Positions 16,235 to 27,995 of a stretch of 64,000 nucleotides of DNA are shown here, one piece after another. The stretch comes from Pacificitalea sp040119125 (GTDB lineage: Bacteria > Pseudomonadota > Alphaproteobacteria > Rhodobacterales > Rhodobacteraceae): assembly GCA_040119125.1 (NCBI GenBank), contig JBEDTR010000017.1, positions 186,001 through 250,000 of the forward strand. The letters run 5' to 3'. The notes below the pieces were generated by a model. The model saw only the letters and a list, made by a program, of their open reading frames with translations. It was not told the origin of the DNA and searched no databases. Position numbers and translations under genes: made by a program. Positions within the stretch are counted from its first letter, which is position 1. Every line of letters begins with the position of its first letter.

Positions 16235-18111
16235 GACGCCACCTTCTCGATCTGGGTCTTTGCCTCGTGGAACCGTGCGCCAAGCTTGCAGGGCGCGCGG
16301 GTGTCCGGCCCGCCCAGATCGCTGCGCGTCTCGCCCCGCGCGGTGGGGGCGCCCGGCTCCCAGCGGCTGGCGGTTTCGGCCGCGTCCATGACCCGGTCAA
16401 TGGAGGCGCTGGTAAGCTTTTGCTGGGTATGGGTCAGCGAGCCTGCGCGATACATGTTGCGGCGGCGGATCTCGAACGGGTCCAGCCCCAGACGCTCCGC
16501 CGCGATGTCCATCATGCTCTCGGTCGCAAACTGCGCCTGCATCCCGCCGAATGTGCGGAACGCGCCCGAAGGCGTGTTGTTGGTATAGACGACGCGGGTA
16601 TCGACCTTCAGGTTCTCGATCTCATAGGGGCCACAGCTCAGGATCGCAGCCTTGCGCATCACGCCTTCGGACGACATCCCATAGGCGCCCCCGTCAGACA
16701 GCATGTCGAACTCAATCGCCGTGATCCGACCGTCATTGGTCAGGCCCATGCGGTAACTGGTGCGCGACGGGTGCCGCTTGGCCGAACACACGATGCTTTC
16801 TTCACGGGTAAAGACAAGCCGCACGGGGCGGTGGGTCTTCATCGCGGCAAGTGCCAGCATCCCCTGATAGATCATGTCTTCCTTGCCACCGAAACCACCC
16901 CCCACCGGGCTCATGATGAAGCGCACCTTGTTGATGGGCTTGTTAATGATATGGGCCAGCATGTGGCGGTGATGGCTGATGTTCTGGCTGGGCGAGAGCA
17001 CCGTCACCACGTCATCGTGGTCGACATAGGCCAGCCCGGCCTCCGGCTCCAGATAGGCATGTTCGACCTGCTGGGTGGAGAACGTCTCCTCCAAAATCAG
17101 ATCAGCGGCGGCAAAGCCTGCGGCAGGGTCGCCTTTGCGGACGGGGATGTGTTTGACCACATTATCGCCCGCATAATCGTGGATCACCGGCGCGCCGTTT
17201 TCCAGCGCCTCGGCGGGATCGAACAGACCCGGCAATTCGCGATATTCGACTTTGATATGGCGCAATGCCTCGCGGGCAAGCCGGGGCGTGTCGGCGGCCA
17301 CGGCGGCGACGGCTTCGCCCACATGACGCACCTTGCCGCGTGCCATCACCGGCTGGTCGTGCACAAAGACGCCAAAGCCATCCTCTCCCGGCACATCGGC
17401 GGAGGTGATGACGCAATGCACGCCGGGCTGTGCTTCGGCGGCGGAGGTGTCGATGGACAGGATTTCGGCATGTGCGTGCGGGCTGCGCAGCACCTGCATA
17501 TGCAGCATCCCCTGCATGACCATGTCGCCGGCATATTGCAGACGGCCCGAAACCTTGGACGGCGCGTCGAGCCTGCGGACATTGTTGCCGATATAGCTTT
17601 CACCTGCCGCATCGGCATCGAGCACGGTCTGCGGCGCACGTCCTGCGATTACATCACGGGCGATCTCCACCGCCTCGAAGATCTTGGTATAGCCGGTGCA
17701 GCGACAGATATTGCCGCCCATGCGCTCCTTGATCTCCTCGATGCCCGCATCGGGGTTTTCGCGCAGGGTGCTGGTCGCGGCCATGACCATGCCGGGAATG
17801 CAGAAGCCGCATTGGCTGGCGCCGGTCTTGTGAAATGCCTTTTGCACAGGGGTCAGATCGCCGGGGGTGGCGAGGCCTTCGACAGTCTCGATGCTGGTGC
17901 CTTGCGCCTTGGCAGCGGGCATCAAGCAGGATTTCACCAGCTTGCCGTCGACAAAGACGCTACAGGTGCCGCATTCGCCAGCGCCGCAGCCCTCCTTGGC
18001 GCCGGTCAGGGCCAGATCGTCGCGCAGCAGGTCCAGCAAGCGGTAGCTCGGGTCGACCTTGCGGGCGACGCGGCGTCCATTGACGGTGAAGTCGATATCG
18101 CAATCAGACAT
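16231..18111 (-). CDS. Molybdenum hydroxylase: [2Fe-2S] domain fused to first Mo-binding domain
   Basis: 626 aa. Residues about 1-160 are the two-cluster [2Fe-2S] subunit: plant-type cluster GCGAGECGTCSVF...SCLMPA, then helical cluster QCGFCIPG...GGNICRCTGY. After a linker come the aldehyde-oxidase a/b hammerhead domain (DAPSKVSGRLQYAGD, about 180-300) and the first molybdopterin-binding domain, with SPVGGGFGGKED and the substrate-pocket segment GAFRTFGGMQ. The protein stops where relatives run on into the second Mo domain, which is supplied by the overlapping next gene. It starts 8 bp inside the FAD-subunit gene. Role: FeS electron transfer plus half of the Mo active site of a hydroxylase of unknown substrate. 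Confidence 0.85.
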   Translation of the reverse strand: MSDCDIDFTVNGRRVARKVDPSYRLLDLLRDDLALTGAKEGCGAGECGTCSVFVDGKLVKSCLMPAAKAQGTSIETVEGLATPGDLTPVQKAFHKTGASQCGFCIPGMVMAATSTLRENPDAGIEEIKERMGGNICRCTGYTKIFEAVEIARDVIAGRAPQTVLDADAAGESYIGNNVRRLDAPSKVSGRLQYAGDMVMQGMLHMQVLRSPHAHAEILSIDTSAAEAQPGVHCVITSADVPGEDGFGVFVHDQPVMARGKVRHVGEAVAAVAADTPRLAREALRHIKVEYRELPGLFDPAEALENGAPVIHDYAGDNVVKHIPVRKGDPAAGFAAADLILEETFSTQQVEHAYLEPEAGLAYVDHDDVVTVLSPSQNISHHRHMLAHIINKPINKVRFIMSPVGGGFGGKEDMIYQGMLALAAMKTHRPVRLVFTREESIVCSAKRHPSRTSYRMGLTNDGRITAIEFDMLSDGGAYGMSSEGVMRKAAILSCGPYEIENLKVDTRVVYTNNTPSGAFRTFGGMQAQFATESMMDIAAERLGLDPFEIRRRNMYRAGSLTHTQQKLTSASIDRVMDAAETASRWEPGAPTARGETRSDLGGPDTRAPCKLGARFHEAKTQIEKVAS

Positions 18112-19015
18112 GGCTCGTCTCCCTCATCTCGGGGGTTGGCTTGGGCGCGCCGAGCGCCACGAGGGCGTCCTCGATCGCGGCTTCGACGAAGCCGCCGACC
18201 ACGGCGCGGCGATAGGCGATGCGGCTGCGCGAGGCGACCAGATCGGCCATGCCGACGGAGGCGCGCGCCACCAGTTCTCGGGTCATCTCCTGACCCTTCA
18301 GCATCTTTTCGGTCTCATACAGGCGGATGGGCCGTGGCCCGATCCCGCCAAGTGCGAGCCGCACGTCCTCGAACACGCGGCCATCGGTTTTCACCAGCCC
18401 GGCGCAGCAGATCGCGGAAATCACCAGCGACCGGCGTTGTCCGACCTTCTGGAACGAGCCGCCATAGCCCGGCATCGCGTCGAGCGTGACGGATGTGGCG
18501 ATTTCACCCGGCGCGAGGTCGGTTTTCCCCGGTCCAGTGATGAAGTCAGCAATGGCCATGCTGCGGGTGCGGACCTCGCCGCCCTCCAGCCGGGCCAATT
18601 CGATGGTGCCGTCATGGGTCAGCACCGGCGGGATACCATCGCCCGCGGGCGAGGCATTGACGACATTGCCCACCAGCGTCGCCTGCTGGCGGATCTGGTC
18701 ATCGGCGAACCACGCCGCGCAATAGGGCAGGTTCGGCAGCAGGCGGATCAGTTCCGCATCTTCCAGAAACTGCTGGTAGACGACATTCGCGCCCAACCGG
18801 ACCTTATCGCCGGTGACGCTATAGCCCCGCAATTCGGCTACGCGGGTCACGTCGAGCATCATCGGCAGGTGCACATCCCCTGCCCGCCCCTCGCGGGCCC
18901 AAGGCAGGATATCGGTGGCGCCCGCCACCAGCCGGCTGCCCTCGGGCGCAGTGGACCAGATGTCCAGCGCCTCCGCCAGGGTTTGGGGCATCAGATAGGT
19001 GTCACAGGTGAGCAT
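18104..19015 (-). CDS. Molybdenum hydroxylase, FAD-binding subunit
   Basis: 303 aa FAD subunit of the xanthine dehydrogenase family (CoxM/XdhB-like), which passes electrons from the FeS centres to the acceptor. FAD pyrophosphate-binding motifs are LVAGATDILPWAREG (about residues 29-43) and QATLVGNVVNASPAGD (about 110-126). The C-terminal CO-dehydrogenase flavoprotein domain follows (LALGGIGPRPIRL). Its stop overlaps the start of the FeS/Mo gene by 8 bp. With the two Mo genes it makes a three-gene hydroxylase unit. Confidence 0.92.
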   Translation of the reverse strand: MLTCDTYLMPQTLAEALDIWSTAPEGSRLVAGATDILPWAREGRAGDVHLPMMLDVTRVAELRGYSVTGDKVRLGANVVYQQFLEDAELIRLLPNLPYCAAWFADDQIRQQATLVGNVVNASPAGDGIPPVLTHDGTIELARLEGGEVRTRSMAIADFITGPGKTDLAPGEIATSVTLDAMPGYGGSFQKVGQRRSLVISAICCAGLVKTDGRVFEDVRLALGGIGPRPIRLYETEKMLKGQEMTRELVARASVGMADLVASRSRIAYRRAVVGGFVEAAIEDALVALGAPKPTPEMRETSHV

Positions 19016-19093
19016 GATCTGCCCTTGCCTCCTCGAACGGGTATCAGGGGGGTGATCCGGCGCGCAGAAACCACGCCGGATCCAAAAGCGGGC

Positions 19094-20257
19094 TTATTCC
19101 GCCGCGACGCGCTGCTGCTGGGCATGGGGGTTGCGCACGACCACCTTGATCGCATCCTCGACCCGATCCTTGGCGTAGCGCAGCGCCTCCTCCAGATCCG
19201 CCATCTCGAAGGTATGGGTGTGGATCAGCGTGGCATCGAAGCGCTTCTGCCGCATGAAGGCCTCGGCGCGGTGCGTGGCGGCTTTGCCCTCGCCGCGGAT
19301 GCCGTAGAGGTAGATGTTGTTGCGCACCAGATAGGCCACATCGACCTCGGGCGAGGTGCCGGGGAAGGCCGCAAGACAGATCTTGCCGCCGCGGTTCACC
19401 ATCTGCGCCGCGTCGTTCAGACCATTGGGCGCGCCGGAACATTCGATGACGTAATCCACGCCCTTGCCGCCGGTGAGTTCGCGGACCTTTTCGACCGCAT
19501 CCTCGTTGCGCACGTTGATAACGTGATCGACGCCCAGCTGCTTGCCGATGTCCAGACGGTTGTCACGGGTGCCGGTCAGGATCACCGGCTGCGCGCCAAG
19601 CGCCTTGGCCACAGCCGCGCCCAGCAGGCCGATCGGACCGGGGCCGGTGACGACGACGCTTTCGCCCGCGACCAGCCCGCCGAGTTCGGTCAGACCATAC
19701 ATCGCGGTGCCTGCGGTGACGACCAGCGTGGCCTCTTCGTCGGACATGCTGTCATCGACATGGACCAGCGTGTTGATGTTGTTGATCGCGTATTCCGCAA
19801 AGCCCCCATCGGTGGTGAAGCCATTGGCACGGTGGCCTTTATCGACGTCACCGTAATTCTTGCCGTAGTTGTGGCAGGACGTATACATCCCCTGACGGCA
19901 GCGCTTGCACTGGCCGCAGCCGGCGTGGATTTCCACCGTGACGCGTTCGCCGATCTCATATTCATCGACACCCGGCCCAAGCGCGACGACCGTGCCCATA
20001 TATTCATGGCCGGGGGTGAAATTCTTGTTGAACGGCTCGCCGCCCTCAATCATCGCGGGGGGGCCGTGATGGATGATTTCCAGATCGGTCGCGCAGATCG
20101 CCACCGCATCGATGCGCACCAGCACCTCGGCTTTTTCCGGCGATGGCACCGGCTTTTCGGAAAATGTCAGTTCGCCGGGATCGCCCAGCACCCAAGCCTT
20201 CATCGTGTCGGGGATCGGGTAATTCGGATCGGTTTTCACCTGGTCGCTGATGGCCAT
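19094..20257 (-). CDS. Zinc-dependent medium-chain alcohol dehydrogenase
   Basis: 387 aa MDR-family NAD(P)-dependent dehydrogenase. Catalytic zinc ligands are in AVAICATDLEI and FTPGHEYMG; the structural zinc loop is GCGQCKRCRQGMYTSC; the Rossmann motif is VVTGPGPIGLLGAAVAKALGA. The C-terminal HTHTFEMADLEEAL is as in sorbitol/threonine-dehydrogenase-like members. The start at MAISDQ is chosen because GGAGGAG lies 6 bp upstream; the frame is open 13 codons further. Second gene after iclR. In this setting it probably oxidises a secondary alcohol or diol to a ketone (inference). Confidence 0.88.
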   Translation of the reverse strand: MAISDQVKTDPNYPIPDTMKAWVLGDPGELTFSEKPVPSPEKAEVLVRIDAVAICATDLEIIHHGPPAMIEGGEPFNKNFTPGHEYMGTVVALGPGVDEYEIGERVTVEIHAGCGQCKRCRQGMYTSCHNYGKNYGDVDKGHRANGFTTDGGFAEYAINNINTLVHVDDSMSDEEATLVVTAGTAMYGLTELGGLVAGESVVVTGPGPIGLLGAAVAKALGAQPVILTGTRDNRLDIGKQLGVDHVINVRNEDAVEKVRELTGGKGVDYVIECSGAPNGLNDAAQMVNRGGKICLAAFPGTSPEVDVAYLVRNNIYLYGIRGEGKAATHRAEAFMRQKRFDATLIHTHTFEMADLEEALRYAKDRVEDAIKVVVRNPHAQQQRVAAE

Positions 20258-20343
20258 GACTGGCTCCTCCTCCATAGCGGCATGTCTCGTTTTCACTTTG
20301 GCCCGTCCGTCTACCGGAACGCGCCTTCGGGTGGCTCCCCTCC

Positions 20344-21243
20344 TCAGGAGCGGCTCACCCGCAACTGGTCAGACAGCGCACGCGCCATCTGCACGACCTG
20401 TCGGATCACATGGGTCCGGTAGGCGTCTGAATTCTTTTGTGCGGCGAAGGTGGCCGAGATCGACGCGATCACCGCGCCTTTCTCGTCACGGACGGCGGCG
20501 CCGCAGCAGACCACGCCATCCTCCAATTCCTGATCGTCGATGGCAAAGCCGTTGCGACGCACATGGCGCAGCTCCTCGACGATGCCCGACAGCGTTGTAA
20601 TCGTGCGCGGCGTATAGGCCGTCAGCCCGTTCTCCGAGATGACGCGCGCCATTTCGGCCTCGGGCAACCATGCAAGGATCGCCTTGCCCGTCGCGGTCGC
20701 ATGCAGCGCCGCCATCTTGCGCAACTCATCGGCCTCGCGGATGCCCTTGCCCCGGCTGACGCGCAGCTGGGTGATGAGGCTGGAGCCGCGCAATACGGCC
20801 ATCTGCACGTTTTCCGCCAGCGTCTCGGCCAGCATTTCCAGTTTCGGCCGCACGAATTCGGCCAGATCGACCTCCCGGTCCGACAACTCGATCAATTCGT
20901 TCAGCTTCGAGCTGAGCATGTAGCCCCGCGACCGCCCGGCATGCAGGACATAGCCCCGCGCCACCAGCGTCGTGATCAGGTGATGACAGGTCGAGGCATT
21001 CAGCCCGGCCTGCGACGCGACATCGTTAAGCCCCTGCGGCTCATGCGCGGAGGCGAGAATTTCCAAAATGGTCAGGGCGCGTTCCACCGACTGGATCGTG
21101 CGCCCGCCCCGGTCGCCCTCAGCCGTGCCGCCGGTGCTGTCGTCAACGGATCCCGCCCCTTGCCGCGCGCCGTTCAAACCGGCTTTCGCGGCGGCGCTGG
21201 AATGGCCGGCTGTGCCGCCCAGAATTTCCGTGCCGTTGGTCAT
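20344..21243 (-). CDS. IclR-family transcriptional regulator
   Basis: 299 aa. It has a long Gly/Ser/Ala-rich N-terminal extension (about residues 1-48), then a winged helix-turn-helix (IQSVERALTILEILA ... GLNASTCHHLITTLVARGYV) and an IclR effector-binding domain (VAVLRGSSLITQLRVSRG-like part, ALHATATGKAILAWLPEAE, DDQELEDGVVCCGAAVRD). A strong ribosome site (GGGAGGAC) sets the start at 21243. It is the first gene of the catabolic operon and diverges from the BLUF gene. A perfect inverted repeat in the shared promoter region is its likely operator. The effector is probably the pathway substrate or an intermediate. Confidence 0.92.
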   Translation of the reverse strand: MTNGTEILGGTAGHSSAAAKAGLNGARQGAGSVDDSTGGTAEGDRGGRTIQSVERALTILEILASAHEPQGLNDVASQAGLNASTCHHLITTLVARGYVLHAGRSRGYMLSSKLNELIELSDREVDLAEFVRPKLEMLAETLAENVQMAVLRGSSLITQLRVSRGKGIREADELRKMAALHATATGKAILAWLPEAEMARVISENGLTAYTPRTITTLSGIVEELRHVRRNGFAIDDQELEDGVVCCGAAVRDEKGAVIASISATFAAQKNSDAYRTHVIRQVVQMARALSDQLRVSRS

Positions 21244-21288
21244 CTGCGTCCTCCCACTGGGAACAAACTGCCCAATCCGGGGGGTAAT

Positions 21289-21294
21289 CGTCAA
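21289..21294 (-). promoter_or_regulatory. Candidate -35 box of the iclR operon
   Basis: TTGACG on the minus strand, 46 bp before the iclR ATG; the -10 region downstream is weak. One AAATCC half-site (21297-21302) lies just upstream of this box, where a bound regulator could block or help polymerase. Confidence 0.35.
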
Positions 21295-21316
21295 TTAAAT
21301 CCGAAATAATAAAAAT

Positions 21317-21337
21317 GGATTTCACATGCTGAAATCC
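21317..21337. promoter_or_regulatory. Putative IclR operator in the divergent promoter region
   Basis: Perfect inverted repeat GGATTTCA-catgc-TGAAATCC, centred between the divergent starts of iclR (21243) and the BLUF gene (21421). A third half-site, AAATCC, lies at 21297-21302. The size and symmetry suit an IclR-type dimer or tetramer site. The assignment to this regulator is inferred from position. Confidence 0.6.
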
Positions 21338-21342
21338 GCAGG

Positions 21343-21371
21343 TTGACCCGTCAGCCGATGCCTCGTTTACT
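21343..21371 (+). promoter_or_regulatory. Promoter of the BLUF gene
   Basis: TTGACC (21343-21348), a 17-bp spacer, then TTTACT (21366-21371), about 50 bp before the BLUF ATG. The putative operator ends 5 bp upstream of the -35 box, a place where an activator would usually bind. Confidence 0.5.
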
Positions 21372-21420
21372 CCCTATCACCCGCCCCAAGGGGCACCGGT
21401 AATCTGGGGAGGATACCTGC

Positions 21421-21867
21421 ATGTCACTGAGCTATCTCGTCTATGTCAGTCAGGCGGCGCATGATCTGAGCGAGGGGGCGCTGGCCGACATCCTGCGATC
21501 AAGCCAGCGCTATAATGCCACCCGCGACATTTCCGGGGCGCTGCTGTTTGTTGAGGGCCGGGACGGGCGGCGCGGTGCGTTCATGCAGCTGCTGGAAGGC
21601 GAAGAGGCCGAGCTGGAGCAGTTGCGCAGCCGAATCTTCGACGATCCGCGCCACCATACGAAAGTGGTGCTGGAACGCGGACCGCTGGCGCAGCGCAATT
21701 TCGCGGAATGGTCGATGGCCTTCCGCGCGGTGACCCCGCCGGATCTGGCCGATCATCCGGAATTCGCGGAACTGGCCGATCCGGGCTTCATGGAGCGCTG
21801 TCAGGATCAGGGTGCGCCGGGTGCTGTGGCGTTTCTGTGCGAATTCTGGAACGCCGCACCGCTGTGA
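21421..21867 (+). CDS. BLUF-domain blue-light sensor protein
   Basis: 148 aa, essentially a lone BLUF (FAD) photoreceptor domain with a short C-terminal extension (about residues 100-148). The flavin-pocket residues are visible: Tyr8 (LVYVSQA), Asn32 (RYNATRDISGALLF), Gln56 (FMQLLEG) and the Trp/Met segment FAEWSMAF. The Tyr-Asn spacing of 24 equals that of AppA (Tyr21/Asn45). No output domain is present, so it probably works by protein-protein contact. Strong ribosome site (GGGGAGG). It diverges from iclR and converges on the HDAC-like gene. Confidence 0.92.
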   Translation: MSLSYLVYVSQAAHDLSEGALADILRSSQRYNATRDISGALLFVEGRDGRRGAFMQLLEGEEAELEQLRSRIFDDPRHHTKVVLERGPLAQRNFAEWSMAFRAVTPPDLADHPEFAELADPGFMERCQDQGAPGAVAFLCEFWNAAPL

Positions 21868-21877
21868 TCGCCTCGCG

Positions 21878-23047
21878 TCAGGGCGATTGATCGCGATCGG
21901 GCGTTTGTCGCGCGGCCGCCAACGGATCGCGCTGCGCCAGCTTGTCGATCTCCAGCACCTCCGCCAGCTCCCCGATCCAGCCCGACACAAACGCATCGAA
22001 GACCGGTCCGGGCTGGCGCAGGCGAATGGTTTCCGCCATCGGATCGGGCGCGGCGATGCGGCTGCCCGCCATCCGCTGGATGACGGCGTGGCCGCAGAAC
22101 GGCACATGGGCCTCGCTATAGCCGCCCTCATGCACCGCCACGACCCGACCCGCGCAGACATCATCGGCCAGCCGCATTACCCGGTCGGTCATCGCCGCAA
22201 ACGTATCGGCCCCGCATAGCATCCGCCCCAAGGGATCGACGAGCGAGGCATCAAATCCGCAGGCAATCACGATTGCATCGGGGGCAAAGCTGCGCAGCGC
22301 GGGCAACACGATCCTGTCGATAGCCTCCAGATAGCCCGCATGCCCGGTGCCCGCAGGCAAGGGCACATTCAGGTTCGTGCCGAAACCTTCGGCCTGTCCC
22401 CGGTCCGACGCCGCGCCGGTATCCATCGGGTAATTGCGGTCCTGATGGATCGAAATCGTCATGACTTCGGGCCTGTCGTAGAAAATCGCTTCGGTGCCGT
22501 TGCCGTGATGCACATCCCAATCAAGGATCGCGATGCGTTCGGCCCGGCCTTCGGCCAATGCTGCCTCGACCGCGATGGCGCAATTGGCCAGCAGGCAGAA
22601 CCCGTTGGGGTATTCGGGCAGGCAATGATGGCCCGGCGGGCGGCTCAGCGCATAGGCATTGGACACTCGCCCCGACAACACATCGCGCAGCGCCTGTGTC
22701 GCCAGCCCGGCCGAGATCGCCGCCACTTCGAACCCTCCCGGTCCAAAAGGCGCGCGCAGGCCCATATCCCCGCCGCCCGCATCCGACAGGGCCTTGAACC
22801 GGTCGAGATAGGCAGCCGGGTGGACGCGTTCCATCTCGACCCGGCCGACCGGCTCTGCCTGCCGAGGGGCGAGGTCGGCCATCAGGCCGGTAACCTCGAT
22901 CAGGTTGCGCAGCCTGCGCTTCGTCTCCGGGCTTTCGGGCAAGCCACCAACCATCGGCTGGACCAGCCCGCCCACCGGCATGGTCCCGGCAAAGTTGCCG
23001 CCGTGGTGCCAGAAACAGCGTTCGTCCCAGTAGATTCCGGTGGTCAT
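21878..23047 (-). CDS. Histone-deacetylase-like amidohydrolase (acetylpolyamine/acetoin-utilisation family)
   Basis: 389 aa zinc deacetylase of the HDAC/AcuC/acetylpolyamine amidohydrolase superfamily. Signatures: LSRPPGHHCLPEYPNGFC (catalytic His pair), RIAILDWDVHHGNGTEAIFY (zinc Asp and His), IVIACGFDAS (second zinc Asp) and VAVHEGGYSEAH. It opens GIYWDERCFWHHGGNF, as in bacterial class II deacetylases. In bacteria such enzymes usually deacetylate small amines rather than histones. Start at 23047 chosen for AAAGGAG upstream; open frame extends to 23116. Downstream of carB but separated from it by a terminator. Confidence 0.88.
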   Translation of the reverse strand: MTTGIYWDERCFWHHGGNFAGTMPVGGLVQPMVGGLPESPETKRRLRNLIEVTGLMADLAPRQAEPVGRVEMERVHPAAYLDRFKALSDAGGGDMGLRAPFGPGGFEVAAISAGLATQALRDVLSGRVSNAYALSRPPGHHCLPEYPNGFCLLANCAIAVEAALAEGRAERIAILDWDVHHGNGTEAIFYDRPEVMTISIHQDRNYPMDTGAASDRGQAEGFGTNLNVPLPAGTGHAGYLEAIDRIVLPALRSFAPDAIVIACGFDASLVDPLGRMLCGADTFAAMTDRVMRLADDVCAGRVVAVHEGGYSEAHVPFCGHAVIQRMAGSRIAAPDPMAETIRLRQPGPVFDAFVSGWIGELAEVLEIDKLAQRDPLAAARQTPDRDQSP

Positions 23048-23150
23048 GGCGGGCTCCTTTCGATTCGGCACCACGCTAGGCCTGCGCCCGCCGAAGGGAA
23101 AGGCGATCATGTGCAAAATGCGATGACCGCCGCCGCCCGCGCGCTTGCGC

Positions 23151-23184
23151 CAAAAGCAAACGGCCCGAAGGTTCCTTCGGGCCG
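23151..23184 (-). terminator. Intrinsic terminator after carB
   Basis: Perfect 10-bp stem CGGCCCGAAG/CTTCGGGCCG with a four-base loop, followed on the minus strand by TTTGCTTTTG, 26 bp after the carB stop. A clear factor-independent terminator. Confidence 0.9.
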
Positions 23185-23210
23185 CTGCGTCGTCACGATA
23201 GGAGGGGAGC

Positions 23211-26495
<3,285 letters not shown>

Positions 26496-26820
26496 TGGGG
26501 GCTCCGGTCAGGTCATCGGCGGCAGGGGACGGCCCCGCGGCAGGCGCAGGGGTCGCGCAAATTGTCGTGGGTTATAGGGATGGCACCGGGGGGTGCAAGG
26601 GTCTGCGGGGACGCAGCCGGTAAAATTCGCGGTGGCCATGCCGCCTGTCTCCTTTGCTCCTCAGGCATCCGCCGCGCATTTGGCGCTGGGACGGCCCGCA
26701 TGCGACGCCTACGCGTCGATTTGCCAAAAATAGTCCTGCCGCCACCGGCCACCTGCCTCTACACTTGCAATGCCGGGCGCTTCCGGCGATCAGACCCCCG
26801 GATCACGAAGGAGTGGCATC
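26496..26820. other. Divergent intergenic region carB / AI-2E permease gene
   Basis: 325 bp without a supportable gene. It should hold the carB promoter (minus) and the permease-hdaA promoter (plus), but no convincing -35/-10 pair was found. A small inverted repeat CGACGC-ctac-GCGTCG lies at 26703-26718. The last bases (AAGGAGT) are the ribosome site of the permease gene. Confidence 0.4.
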
Positions 26821-27990
26821 ATGGCCCTGCCGATGCGCAAACAGGCAAAATTCTGGGGGATCGCCGCGATAGCGGTGCTGGTGCTGCTCTGGGCGCTGGG
26901 GCAAGTCATCTTGCCGTTTCTGCTGGGCGCGGCGCTGGCCTATATCTTCGATCCCGTCGCCGACCGGCTGGAACGATTGGGGCTGGGCCGGGTCGCGGCG
27001 GTGGCTGTGATTTCCGTCGTCGCGGTGCTGATCTTCGTGCTGCTGATCTTGCTGGTGATCCCGACGCTGATTTCGCAGGCGCTGGATCTGATCGACGTGG
27101 CACCGGAAGTGGCCAGCAACCTGCAAACCTTTCTGACCGACAGATTCCCGTCCATTGTCGACGCGGAATCCACCATCCGCAAATCGCTGATCTCGGTGGG
27201 CGAGACGATCCAGTCGCGCGGCGGCGAAGTGCTGCAGGGCGTGATCGGCTCGGTCAGCGGCTTCGTCAATATTCTCGTGCTGCTGGTGTTGGTGCCGATT
27301 GTGGCCTTTTACCTGCTGATCGACTGGGACCGTATGGTGGCGCGGATCGACGATCTGCTGCCCCGCGATCACGCCCCTACCCTGCGCCAACTGGCGCGCG
27401 ATATTGATCGGACGCTGGCCGGGTTCATCCGCGGGCAAGGCACCGTCTGCCTGATCCTTGGCACCTATTATGCGCTGGCGCTGATGCTGGTGGGCCTGCA
27501 ATTCGGGTTGGTGATCGGATTCGCCGCCGGGCTGATGTCTTTCATCCCCTATGTCGGCGCGATCATCGGCGGGGTGCTGGCAATCGGGCTGGCGCTGTTC
27601 CAGTTCTGGGGCGAATGGGCGATGATCGGCGCGGTGGCCGCGATCTTCGTGTCGGGCCAGATGATCGAAGGCAATGTGCTGACGCCGAAACTGGTGGGCA
27701 GTTCGGTCGGGCTGCACCCGGTCTGGCTGATCTTTGCGCTATCGGCATTTGGCGCGCTCTTCGGCTTTGTCGGCATGCTGGTGGCCGTGCCGGTGGCCGC
27801 GTCGCTGGGGGTCGTGACTCGCTTTCTGCTCAGCGAATACAAGGCCAGCCAGCTCTATCGCGGCTCAGCCGGGGGAACCATCGGTGCCGGTGGCGGGCAG
27901 CCGCCCCTGCCCGATCCTGGGATGGCCCCGCCCGCCACGCCGCGCCCGCTCGACATCACCGCGACCGACGACCAGATCCGGGAGATCTGA
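26821..27990 (+). CDS. AI-2E family transporter (YdiK/PerM-like permease)
   Basis: 389 aa membrane protein of the AI-2E exporter superfamily. Hydrophobic helices: two near the N-terminus (about 8-45), a pair at about 60-80 and 150-170, and four or five in the C-terminal half. The conserved LMSFIPYVGAIIGGVLAIGL block and EGNVLTPKLVGSSVGLHPVWLIFAL are diagnostic. The substrate is unknown for most members; the family name should not be read as proof of autoinducer transport. The C-terminus is Pro/Gly-rich and disordered. hdaA follows 5 bp later, a common alphaproteobacterial pairing. Confidence 0.9.
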   Translation: MALPMRKQAKFWGIAAIAVLVLLWALGQVILPFLLGAALAYIFDPVADRLERLGLGRVAAVAVISVVAVLIFVLLILLVIPTLISQALDLIDVAPEVASNLQTFLTDRFPSIVDAESTIRKSLISVGETIQSRGGEVLQGVIGSVSGFVNILVLLVLVPIVAFYLLIDWDRMVARIDDLLPRDHAPTLRQLARDIDRTLAGFIRGQGTVCLILGTYYALALMLVGLQFGLVIGFAAGLMSFIPYVGAIIGGVLAIGLALFQFWGEWAMIGAVAAIFVSGQMIEGNVLTPKLVGSSVGLHPVWLIFALSAFGALFGFVGMLVAVPVAASLGVVTRFLLSEYKASQLYRGSAGGTIGAGGGQPPLPDPGMAPPATPRPLDITATDDQIREI

Positions 27991-27995
27991 CCGCC

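Noticed and set aside
16267..20422. Two long plus-strand open frames (740 and 787 codons) opposite the Mo hydroxylase and dehydrogenase genes
   Set aside because: Antisense shadows produced by third-position GC bias; the minus-strand genes carry clear motifs and operon overlaps.
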